Origin: Cytobacillus oceanisediminis | Lineage (GTDB): Bacteria > Bacillota > Bacilli > Bacillales > Cytobacillaceae | Length of the DNA: 64,000 bases | Assembly: GCF_007830235.1 (NCBI RefSeq) | Contig: NZ_VLKI01000008.1 | Coordinates: 174,515-238,514, forward strand | Reading direction: 5' to 3' | Shown here: piece after piece, positions 25,625 through 33,494 of the stretch | Layout of the letters: every line of letters starts with the position of its first letter | Position numbering within the stretch: position 1 is the stretch's first letter | The notes under the pieces: model-generated | What the model saw: the letters and a program-made list of their open reading frames with translations, nothing else | Databases searched by the model: none | What the model was told of the DNA's origin: nothing | Program-made: the position numbers and the translations under genes

Positions 25625-26767
25625 TTAATTCCAATTTTTTGAAATAGTATGTTTCTTTACCACGTCCCAATCAATCTCCAAGCCTAAGCCCGGAGCTTCA
25701 GGGACTTCTACATATCCATCGACCACTTGGTGAACGCAATGCGGACCCACAAACAGCTCGGATAAAAACGTCTGCAGATAATGATCTCTGGAGAAGTACT
25801 CCATAAACGGTGCATTGGAAACGGCAGCTATCAGCGAAACATGAATCTCCTGTACGGCGTGATTCACACAAGGCATATTCCACGCTCGGGCCATGGAAGC
25901 GACTTTCATCCACTCCGAGATACCGCCGACCCGAGTCACATCCGGCTGGACCACATGAACTGCCTTATGGGTGATCAGATCCTTAAATCCAAATTTGGTA
26001 TATTCATTTTCACCCGCAGCAATCGGAATCGGGCTGCGTTGGGTCAGCTGGATGAAGCCATCGATATCATCTGGAGCCACAGGCTCTTCCAACCAGTAAA
26101 TATCATAATCTTGCACTCTATTGGCAAAATTCAAGGCTGAGCTGAAATCCCATGCCTCATTGGCATCCACTAATAGGCAAACCTCATTTCCGATCGCTTT
26201 TCGGACGGACTCCACCCTTTTGGCATCCTTGTAGACATCTCTTCCTACCTTCATCTTCACAACCTTAAACCCTTGATCTACATAACTCATCATCTCATCG
26301 ATCAGACGGTTGGTATCATTTTTATCGTCAGTATAAAAGCCGCCGCTGGCATAGACCTTGACTTTATTGGAATATCCGCCAAGCAACTTGTATAACGGAA
26401 TGTCGGCCTTTTTGCCCAATAGATCCCACATGGCGATGTCCATCCCGCTGATGGCTCTAATGGCCGCGCCTTTGCGCCCAAACCTTGTCGTCCCTTTATA
26501 CATCTTTTCCCAAAGTCGTTCAATCCGCAAGGGATCCTGTTGGAGTACGATCGGCTTTAAACTTTTGTCAATGATATCTTTAATGATGACGGCTTCACTG
26601 CCAGAAGCCACGCCTAAACCCGTTAGGAATCCGACGCCGGTGATTCCTTCATCGGTTTGAATTTCAATCAGAATGACATCTCTGCCTGCAATTTTTCTCG
26701 CCGCGTCATTAATTTTTTCTTTAAAAGGGCTGTACAGCAAGGTCGTTTTTACATCGGTAATTTTCAT
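25625..26767 (-). CDS. Mandelate racemase/sugar-acid dehydratase-type enolase superfamily enzyme
   Basis: 380 residues with the complete MR-subgroup active site: K171-x-K173, metal ligands D201, E227 and E253, the D276-H303 dyad and E323. Each position is offset by +6 from mandelate racemase, so chemistry starting with alpha-proton abstraction from a carboxylate is expected, either racemisation or dehydration of a hydroxy acid. The exact acid cannot be named. Last gene of a four-gene operon with three dehydrogenases; 21 bp after the Fe-ADH gene. It differs from the NSAR enzyme at 5197, which has Lys263 instead of the His dyad. Confidence 0.9.
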   Translation of the reverse strand: MKITDVKTTLLYSPFKEKINDAARKIAGRDVILIEIQTDEGITGVGFLTGLGVASGSEAVIIKDIIDKSLKPIVLQQDPLRIERLWEKMYKGTTRFGRKGAAIRAISGMDIAMWDLLGKKADIPLYKLLGGYSNKVKVYASGGFYTDDKNDTNRLIDEMMSYVDQGFKVVKMKVGRDVYKDAKRVESVRKAIGNEVCLLVDANEAWDFSSALNFANRVQDYDIYWLEEPVAPDDIDGFIQLTQRSPIPIAAGENEYTKFGFKDLITHKAVHVVQPDVTRVGGISEWMKVASMARAWNMPCVNHAVQEIHVSLIAAVSNAPFMEYFSRDHYLQTFLSELFVGPHCVHQVVDGYVEVPEAPGLGLEIDWDVVKKHTISKNWN

Positions 26768-26788
26768 GTGTCCGTCTCCTTCACTTTA

Positions 26789-27988
26789 CTATATAGCTTT
26801 TCGAATCAATTCCTCCAGGTTCTTTGCTGTTGGAATCCTTGGGTTATTGCGAATCAAGCGGTCTATTTTCAGCGTTTTCTCCACGATTTCCGGGATATTC
26901 TCTTCTTTAATACCAATCTGCGACAGTTTAGTAGGCAATCCGATTGCCGCAAGCAGCCCAAACACGGCATCCCGAGCAGCCATTGCAGCTTCGCTCTCCG
27001 ACAGGCCATTTGTATCAACGCCAAAGGCTTGAGCAATTCTTTTCATTTTTTTCTTTTCTACCTGGGCATTAAACTCCATCACGTATGGCAATAGCAGCCC
27101 CGTCACTTCCCCATGGGGTGACTTGACTAGCCCGCCTATCGGATAAGCTAAGGCATGCGCAGTCGCGGTACCCGCATTGGAGAAGGCCATCCCCGCCATT
27201 AAACTGCCCAATAGCATTTTGGATCGTGCTTCTACATTGCTTCCTTGCTGAACTGCAAGGGTCAGATTCTCAGCAATCAGCTTAATTGCTTCATGAGCGA
27301 GCGTATCGCTGATCGGAATTGAGCCTTGAAACAAAAGCTTTCCTTTCGTTTGAATATAGGCGGATGGCTTGGCCGTATACGCCTCGATTGCATGGGATAA
27401 GGCATCAATGCCCGAACAAGCGGTAACATAAGCGGGCAAGCCTACGGTTAGTTCCGGATCAAGGAGCGCTACGGTCGCTCTCAAGTAATTATCAGAAATG
27501 CCCACCTTCAGGTTGTTTTTCACATCAGTCAATACGGCTACCGATGTGACTTCCGATCCAGTTCCGGCTGTCGTTGGAATCGCTATCAATGGAGCGATTG
27601 GACCAGGGACCTGGTTTTCTCCACCGTAATAGTCTAAGGGGTGCCCTCCATGCGCCACCAATAAGGCGACAATCTTCGCCATGTCAATGCTGCTTCCCCC
27701 ACCCAGGCCAATGACAATATCCGTATCCATTTGCGATTTGGCAAATCCGCAGCAATCCATTGCTGATTCCACAGGCGGCTCAGGCACCACTTGATCATAG
27801 ACAACTACTTTGTAGTCCTTCAGCATCGAAAGTACACGATCCAAAATGCCTGCATTCTTGATTCCCGGATCGGTGATTAGCAAGATATTCTTCGCATTGA
27901 ATTTTTGCAGAATCCCATCCAGCTTCTCAATGGCTCCATTACCAAAATCAATTTGCTGCGTAGAAAAAAATTCCCATACCTTCCTCAT
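26789..27988 (-). CDS. Iron-containing alcohol dehydrogenase
   Basis: 399 residues, group III (Fe) ADH. NAD-binding GGGSSIDMAK and the PTTAGTGSEVT loop are in the N-terminal half, and metal ligands lie in GIDALSHAIEAY, TAHALAYPIGG and SPHGEV. Oxidises a primary or secondary alcohol or hydroxy acid; specificity unknown. It is 18 bp downstream of the aldehyde dehydrogenase gene, suggesting an alcohol to aldehyde to acid sequence. Confidence 0.92.
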   Translation of the reverse strand: MRKVWEFFSTQQIDFGNGAIEKLDGILQKFNAKNILLITDPGIKNAGILDRVLSMLKDYKVVVYDQVVPEPPVESAMDCCGFAKSQMDTDIVIGLGGGSSIDMAKIVALLVAHGGHPLDYYGGENQVPGPIAPLIAIPTTAGTGSEVTSVAVLTDVKNNLKVGISDNYLRATVALLDPELTVGLPAYVTACSGIDALSHAIEAYTAKPSAYIQTKGKLLFQGSIPISDTLAHEAIKLIAENLTLAVQQGSNVEARSKMLLGSLMAGMAFSNAGTATAHALAYPIGGLVKSPHGEVTGLLLPYVMEFNAQVEKKKMKRIAQAFGVDTNGLSESEAAMAARDAVFGLLAAIGLPTKLSQIGIKEENIPEIVEKTLKIDRLIRNNPRIPTAKNLEELIRKAI

Positions 27989-28006
27989 ATTCAGCCGCTC
28001 CTATGC

Positions 28007-29425
28007 TTATAGATTGATGACAACCAATTTTTCATCAGTCATTTCCTGAACCGTAAAGTGAGGCCCTTCTTTCCCGATTCCGCTGTCCTTTACTCCTCCG
28101 TAAGGCATAACATCCGCACGGTACGTAGACACATCGTTGATGATAACCCCGCCGAAATGTAATTCCTGTGCAGCACGCATGGCCAATGAAAGGTTCGAAG
28201 TGAATAATCCTGCTTGCAATCCCATATTGGAATCGTTGGCCTTTCGGAATACTTCTTCGATATCATCAAATGCAAAAATGCTAATGACCGGAGCAAAGAC
28301 TTCCTGGCAAACAACCTTCATGTCGTCCGTCACACTTGCCAGAATGGTAGGATAAAGGAGGGAGCCGTTCCGCTGGCCTCCAGACACGACCTTAGCCCCT
28401 TGTGCAACCGCCTCCATAATCCATTCCTCTGCTCTTTTCGCTTCCTCCTCCGAGATCATCGGCCCAATATCCGTCGTTGGCTCTTCCGGATTTCCCACCT
28501 TCAGGGATTGGGCAATCTTCACCGCTTGCTCCATAAATCGATCATAGACTTCACGATGAACATAAACACGCTGGACGGAAATGCACGCTTGACCCGCATT
28601 GGAGAAACCTCGCGTGACGCATAGCTCGGCTGCCTTATCGAAATCCGGGGCATCATTGTGGACGATGTTAGGGGAATTGTTCCCCAATTCCAATGCCACT
28701 TTGCGAATGCCCGTTTTGCTTTTGATATGTCTGCCTATGCCCGGACTTCCAGTAAAGGTGAACATGGCAATCCGCTCATCTTCCAATAAGTATTCGCCTG
28801 TCTCTCTTCCCGAACCATTGACTAAGTTAAGGAAACCTGGAGGCAAACCGGCTTCTTGAAAGATGTCCACCATTTTGCAGGCAATAATCGGCGTAACCTG
28901 AGTCGGCTTCAGTACCACCGTATTTCCAGCAGCAATTGCCGGTCCGACTTTGTGGGCCGTTAGGTTGAAAGGGAAGTTGAAAGGAGTGATGGCACCAATC
29001 ACCCCTACGGGAACTCGAAGCGTAAAGGCCATCCGATTTTCCTTGCCTCCAAGCCCTAAGGGGATGCCCCTACCAGCAATCCGCTTGGCCTCCTCTGCGG
29101 AGGCGATGAAGGTCTGAATTCCACGATTGATTTCTGCACGGGCGTCCTTGAGCACTTTGCCTGCTTCGCAGACTAGAATATGAGCCAGTTCTTCTTTCCG
29201 CTGCTTCACGATTTCCGCTACCTTCATTAAGATGTCATAACGTTCAGTCTCACTCAGCTTTTTGGTTTGAAAGGTGGATTGGGAATTGGCTACGGCCTGC
29301 GAAACGACTTCTTTGGAGGCTTTCCCAATGCTTGCTATCTGCTTACCTGTATACTTGTGGAATACGGGAATCGCATCCTCACTTTGGATCCATTCTCCAT
29401 TGATAAAATGTCCATATGTTTCCAT
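28007..29425 (-). CDS. Aldehyde dehydrogenase (lactaldehyde/phosphonoacetaldehyde-type)
   Basis: 472 residues. NAD(P)+ site GAITPFNFPFN, general base Glu in LELGNNSPN and catalytic Cys in NAGQACISVQRVYVH. The ACISVQRVYVH form is typical of the lactaldehyde/phosphonoacetaldehyde/sulfolactaldehyde-like branch, not the betaine or GabD branch, which points to a small, often charged aldehyde. TTCAAGGAGGAAC precedes the ATG. Second gene of the operon that starts with the AllD-like dehydrogenase. Confidence 0.88.
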   Translation of the reverse strand: METYGHFINGEWIQSEDAIPVFHKYTGKQIASIGKASKEVVSQAVANSQSTFQTKKLSETERYDILMKVAEIVKQRKEELAHILVCEAGKVLKDARAEINRGIQTFIASAEEAKRIAGRGIPLGLGGKENRMAFTLRVPVGVIGAITPFNFPFNLTAHKVGPAIAAGNTVVLKPTQVTPIIACKMVDIFQEAGLPPGFLNLVNGSGRETGEYLLEDERIAMFTFTGSPGIGRHIKSKTGIRKVALELGNNSPNIVHNDAPDFDKAAELCVTRGFSNAGQACISVQRVYVHREVYDRFMEQAVKIAQSLKVGNPEEPTTDIGPMISEEEAKRAEEWIMEAVAQGAKVVSGGQRNGSLLYPTILASVTDDMKVVCQEVFAPVISIFAFDDIEEVFRKANDSNMGLQAGLFTSNLSLAMRAAQELHFGGVIINDVSTYRADVMPYGGVKDSGIGKEGPHFTVQEMTDEKLVVINL

Positions 29426-29474
29426 TTTGTTCCTCCTTGAATAGGGTGATTATGAATTGCTGCACTCCCCGCTG

Positions 29475-30524
29475 CTATGTGGCAAATGGATCATAGTTAT
29501 GATACCTATCATGATGAATAATGTCGGAAATCAGATAATTGTAGATCTCATCTACGATTTCAATCCCATGCTGCTCGCTTTCCAGCTCCCTGGCTTGACT
29601 TCCCTGCCCCGGGTACAGAACCTGATCAAATCCGGGAGCCGGCTTCATATTGTTGAGATCTCCCATGGTCTGCGAGATATTTTGCTCAAACGTTTCCAAA
29701 TCCGTAAAGAAAGCGGGATTGATCACGATATGAAGCTGACCCAGGTCTCGCCCTTGAGTGAGATCTCCATATAAAGGGGTAACCCGGCTGCCAAATGGCA
29801 GACCCAACAGAACTCCGGATAACACGTCCACCATCATGGCCAACCCGAATCCTTTGGCTCCTGCAATCGGATTTAGCCCAGTGACCTTAAAGGGATCGGC
29901 CGTTGAATTGCCGTGCTGATCCACTGCCCAAGTTTCTGGAATCGACTCAAGCTTGGAGCGTGCATCCAGGATTTTTCCCCACGGCTTCACCGTCGTCGCC
30001 ATATCAAACGTGATCATTTTCCCGTCTTTTCCAGGTGCGGCAAAAGCGATCGGATTGGTTCCATAATAAGGCTCCGTACCACCGTATGGAACTGCCATAG
30101 GATCGGCTTGGCAAACTGAGATGCCGATCATTTCCACTTCCGCCGCTTGCTGGACGAAGTAGGAAAGCGCCCCGCTGTGCGATATCTTTTTTACTCCGAC
30201 CACGGCAATTCCCGTTTCTTTCGCTATCCGAATGGCTTCATCCATCGCTTTTTTGGCGGCGACTTGACCTGGACCGTTATCGCCATGAAAAACGGCAGCG
30301 CTTGGCCCTATCTTTTCAATCGCATATTGGGGATGGGCATTGATACCGCCGCGGCAAATCCTTTCGCAATAATATTCCACCCGAATGGCCCCATGGGAAT
30401 GGACGCCTCTGGCATCGGCAAACACTAGCACATCGGCTACGATTCCCGCTTGATCGAAAGGAAGGCCGGCTTGGGTCAGTTTGTTTTCGATTAAATGCTT
30501 TAATTTCTCTTTAGTGACCTTCAA
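29475..30524 (-). CDS. AllD-like (Ldh2 family) NAD-dependent dehydrogenase
   Basis: 349 residues, the exact length of E. coli ureidoglycolate dehydrogenase AllD, and very similar to it in my recollection: ADARGVHSHGAIRVEYY, ISHSGALSYFVQQAA, PYYGTNPIAFAAPG, SGVLLGLPFG and LGQLHIVINP are shared. The family oxidises alpha-hydroxy acids with a catalytic His. No allantoin genes accompany it, so the natural substrate may be a related 2-hydroxy acid. First gene of the operon; AAGGGGGATCC lies before the ATG and the duplicated activator motif about 60-110 bp upstream. Confidence 0.85.
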   Translation of the reverse strand: MKVTKEKLKHLIENKLTQAGLPFDQAGIVADVLVFADARGVHSHGAIRVEYYCERICRGGINAHPQYAIEKIGPSAAVFHGDNGPGQVAAKKAMDEAIRIAKETGIAVVGVKKISHSGALSYFVQQAAEVEMIGISVCQADPMAVPYGGTEPYYGTNPIAFAAPGKDGKMITFDMATTVKPWGKILDARSKLESIPETWAVDQHGNSTADPFKVTGLNPIAGAKGFGLAMMVDVLSGVLLGLPFGSRVTPLYGDLTQGRDLGQLHIVINPAFFTDLETFEQNISQTMGDLNNMKPAPGFDQVLYPGQGSQARELESEQHGIEIVDEIYNYLISDIIHHDRYHNYDPFAT

Positions 30525-30580
30525 AAGGATCCCCCTCTAAACAAATTTCACTTCTTGTTCACAACTCTACCAAACTCAAA

Positions 30581-30631
30581 TCAAAATTTTGATAGAATTT
30601 CTTCCATGAATCTTATGATTTTTCATAATAA
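30581..30631 (-). promoter_or_regulatory. Duplicated upstream activator motif, copy at the dehydrogenase operon
   Basis: On the minus strand it contains GAAAAATCATAAG, then GAAGAAATTCTATCAAAA, matching the copy at 25571-25620. A possible -10 region (TAGAGT) lies closer to the AllD-like start. Confidence 0.5.
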
Positions 30632-30675
30632 AAACAAAATTTAGAATATTTTAATGATTGCACGCTTTAGCTGTC

Positions 30676-30709
30676 AAAAAAAAACCTCCTATGAATGGTC
30701 ATAGGAGGT
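30676..30709 (-). terminator. Strong terminator after the sensory operon
   Basis: ACCTCCTATGA and TCATAGGAGGT form a perfect 11-bp stem with a 4-base loop. On the minus strand nine T follow. Confidence 0.93.
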
Positions 30710-30716
30710 GGTGGCA

Positions 30717-31688
30717 TTACTTTCCAAAAGGATAAAAAAGAACTTGGTTCTCTTCCGTATTTATATTATCCTTGGTAACCAAGGTGAATTCCGTATAAAT
30801 GTATTTTTCTAATTCCTCACCATTGACCGCATCTACGGCCTTCTTTACGCCAAGGTATCCCATTTTGAAATAATTCTGCACGACAAGTCCCTTGATAATT
30901 CCTTGTTCGAGGAACGTGATATGCTCTTTGGAACTGCCAAAACCAACCACCATAACTTGATTCTGGAGTCCTTTCTCATGTACGGCCACCGCCGCTAATG
31001 TGGTCGACATATCATTAATCGCTAAAATCCCTTTCATTTCCCTATTTGGCGAGAGGAGACCTTGCAGGGCATCCAGTCGATTTCGGTCACTCGGATTCCT
31101 TATTTCCAAACCAGGGTATTTTGCGATTTCCTCGCGAAATCCCTTTTCCCGGCTCGATTCATATGTTTTCCCAGTATCGAAGTCGAAGAGCGCCACCTTC
31201 CCGCTCTTTCCTATCCAGTCCGCCATGTAATTCGCTGCTGCAGCCCCAGCCCGCCCATTATCACTTCCGATATGACTGTAGGGTTTGTCCGAATCGACTC
31301 TAGAATTGATCGTCACGACAGGGATTCCCGCATCGACAGCTTTCTCGACCACCTCAGTTAATGCGGTTTGATTAACTGGAGCCAAGATGATAGCCGCTAC
31401 CTTCTTATTGATGGCTTCTTCTACCATGGCGATTTGCTCAGATATATCGTTTTCCCCGCTCGGGGTCATGAACTCTACATTCAACCATAATTCCTCCGCT
31501 GCTTTGCCTGCACCCAATTGAAGCATTTTGACAAAATCATAGTTATTGGAACAAACGATAAATGAAATCGTCTCATTATAGGATAAATTCCGGTCCCTTC
31601 CGCTGGATCCGTTTTCATTAAATGTGCATCCACCTAAAAGCAGGGCAATCAGCAGCATCCAAATATATCTTTTGTAGGAATTCCCCAT
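30717..31688 (-). CDS. Orphan periplasmic-binding-protein-like sugar-binding lipoprotein (sensor partner)
   Basis: 323 residues. Lipobox LLGGC at about residues 17-21, then a type I periplasmic-binding-protein fold (ribose/xylose class) with ISFIVCSNNYDFVKMLQ, IILAPVNQTALTEVV, IPVVTINSRVDSDKPYSHIGSDN (shown in parts) and GILAINDMSTTLAAV. No ABC ATPase or permease gene is in the window. It is the last gene of RR-HK-SBP, 10 bp after the kinase. This resembles the XylFII-LytS-YesN arrangement of Clostridium beijerinckii, where the lipoprotein presents a sugar to the kinase; ligand unknown. Confidence 0.85.
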   Translation of the reverse strand: MGNSYKRYIWMLLIALLLGGCTFNENGSSGRDRNLSYNETISFIVCSNNYDFVKMLQLGAGKAAEELWLNVEFMTPSGENDISEQIAMVEEAINKKVAAIILAPVNQTALTEVVEKAVDAGIPVVTINSRVDSDKPYSHIGSDNGRAGAAAANYMADWIGKSGKVALFDFDTGKTYESSREKGFREEIAKYPGLEIRNPSDRNRLDALQGLLSPNREMKGILAINDMSTTLAAVAVHEKGLQNQVMVVGFGSSKEHITFLEQGIIKGLVVQNYFKMGYLGVKKAVDAVNGEELEKYIYTEFTLVTKDNINTEENQVLFYPFGK

Positions 31689-31698
31689 ACCCTCATCC

Positions 31699-33492
31699 TT
31701 ATCCTTGGTCAGACATAAAATTGGTCACTGGAATCGCAATGGTGACAACCGTTCCTTGATTTGGAGTGCTGTCAAACGAAATGTCATAATCATCTCCATA
31801 GTAGAGGTCCAGACGCTCTTTGACATTCCGGACGCCTACGCCGCTTCCACGCTTGGATGTACCCTCTTTTTCCAAAAAAATATTCCTAAGCTGCTGTTCA
31901 TCCATTCCTACTCCATTGTCGATTACCTGAAGGATCACCTGGCCCTGATCCTGTTTTCCGACAATGTGTATAAACCCTTTTCCATCTTTATTCTTGATGC
32001 CATGATAGATCGCATTCTCTACGAGAGGCTGCAAAATAAGCTTGATAATCTTCACATTAATCATTTCGGAGTCAATCTCGATCATATAATCCAGCTTGCT
32101 TTTGTATCTCATTTTTTGAATCACGAGGTAATTCCTCACATGTTCAATCTCATCTTGAATGGGAATCGCATCTTTTCCTTTATTCAAGCTGATTCGGAAC
32201 AGCTTTGCCAATGAAGAGGTCATTTCGACCACTTCATCATTCTTCTTGAATTCAGCCATCCATATTATGGACTCCAGCGTATTATATAGAAAATGCGGAT
32301 TGATTTGTGCTTGCAGGGCTTTTAATTCACTTTTTCTGATTCTTCTTTGTTCATCCAAAATTTGGTTCATTAATTCTTTTATTTTTCTCGTCATTAAGTT
32401 AAAAGATAGGCTAAGTCGCCCGACTTCATTTTTGGACCGAGTATCCACCTTGATATCAAAGTTGCCATTCTCCACTTGCTTCATCGATTTTTCAAGCTGC
32501 TTGATCGGATTGGAGATCCAGGTTGAAAGGGCAATCGCAACCAGACCTGCAAGGAAGATGCTGATTAAAATCATGGTGAAAATGAAATCTTGGATTTCCC
32601 TTTCATCTATAATTATGTCTTTCATATCGTTAACGCTTACAATTTTCCATCCCGTGAGTTCCGAGTTGGCAACGGTATAGATTTTTCTTTCTCCCTTTTC
32701 CTTGATTATGAAGCTTCTTCCCGGCATTTGCAGAATTTGCTTCATCTTTTCCTTTTTCAATTGACTGTAGATACTTTGCTGTTCCGGATGAAACACAATT
32801 TTTCCATTATGATCTACAATAAATACATACCCTTTATCACCTAATTTCACCCGGCTGCAGATTTCCTCCAATATCTGATAATTCAGGTCAATCAGCAAAA
32901 CGCCTTTTTTCTCCCGGCCGTCCATGCTTTGCAGTTCCCTGCTTAAGGATACCACCCAGCGAGGATTTTCCACGATCGTATTGACATGGGACGGTGTGAA
33001 AACCACTTTCCCATCGGCATGCTGCGCTTTCCTATACCATTCGAAGTCCTGAGGCTTGATGTACGATTTTATTTTTTGGTCGGGATTGCTGCTGACTATT
33101 TTTCCGTCGTATCCAAAAATGAAGATCGAAACAATATCATTCCTTATGGTGCCAAGGGATTGGAAAAGCTCCTTCATGCCTTCTTCTTCGTCCATGCCCC
33201 TTTTAGGTTGTTCATCGGAAGAAAAATAGGATTGAACCTTGCCGTTGGACTGGATGACATACGAAATATCATCCATCTGGCGAATATAATAATCGATATT
33301 CTCCTTGACCTGTTTGGTCAGCTGAAAATTATATTCTTCCACATTTTCTTTTAAAGTGTTTGTATATTTCTGGTAGGAAACCAATCCTATGATCAGAATG
33401 ATGCACAGAATGAGCAAGCTAAAGGATAAAGCAATATGAAACTGAATGCTATTCAAATAATAACTTATACGAACCTTCCATACCCTGTAAAT
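31699..33492 (-). CDS. YesM/LytS-type sensor histidine kinase
   Basis: About 597 residues from an ATT start. Domains: N-terminal helix, extracytoplasmic Cache-like sensor (about 45-300), second helix, HAMP (about 325-375), His_kinase with the phosphoacceptor His in QINPHFLYNTLE (about 400), and HATPase (ENAIYHG, GVGM, GSGVGVRNV). The first in-frame TTG (33456) would cut off the basic leader and has no ribosome binding site. ATT at 33492, seven bases after GGAGGGG, gives IYRVWKVRISYYL before the helix and is preferred. That site lies in the last codons of the response regulator gene. Confidence 0.85.
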   Translation of the reverse strand: MYRVWKVRISYYLNSIQFHIALSFSLLILCIILIIGLVSYQKYTNTLKENVEEYNFQLTKQVKENIDYYIRQMDDISYVIQSNGKVQSYFSSDEQPKRGMDEEEGMKELFQSLGTIRNDIVSIFIFGYDGKIVSSNPDQKIKSYIKPQDFEWYRKAQHADGKVVFTPSHVNTIVENPRWVVSLSRELQSMDGREKKGVLLIDLNYQILEEICSRVKLGDKGYVFIVDHNGKIVFHPEQQSIYSQLKKEKMKQILQMPGRSFIIKEKGERKIYTVANSELTGWKIVSVNDMKDIIIDEREIQDFIFTMILISIFLAGLVAIALSTWISNPIKQLEKSMKQVENGNFDIKVDTRSKNEVGRLSLSFNLMTRKIKELMNQILDEQRRIRKSELKALQAQINPHFLYNTLESIIWMAEFKKNDEVVEMTSSLAKLFRISLNKGKDAIPIQDEIEHVRNYLVIQKMRYKSKLDYMIEIDSEMINVKIIKLILQPLVENAIYHGIKNKDGKGFIHIVGKQDQGQVILQVIDNGVGMDEQQLRNIFLEKEGTSKRGSGVGVRNVKERLDLYYGDDYDISFDSTPNQGTVVTIAIPVTNFMSDQG

Positions 33493-33494
33493 GT

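Noticed and set aside
30717-31688. ABC sugar transporter binding protein
   Set aside because: No ATPase or permease gene is adjacent; the operon contains only the kinase and regulator, so a sensory role is preferred.
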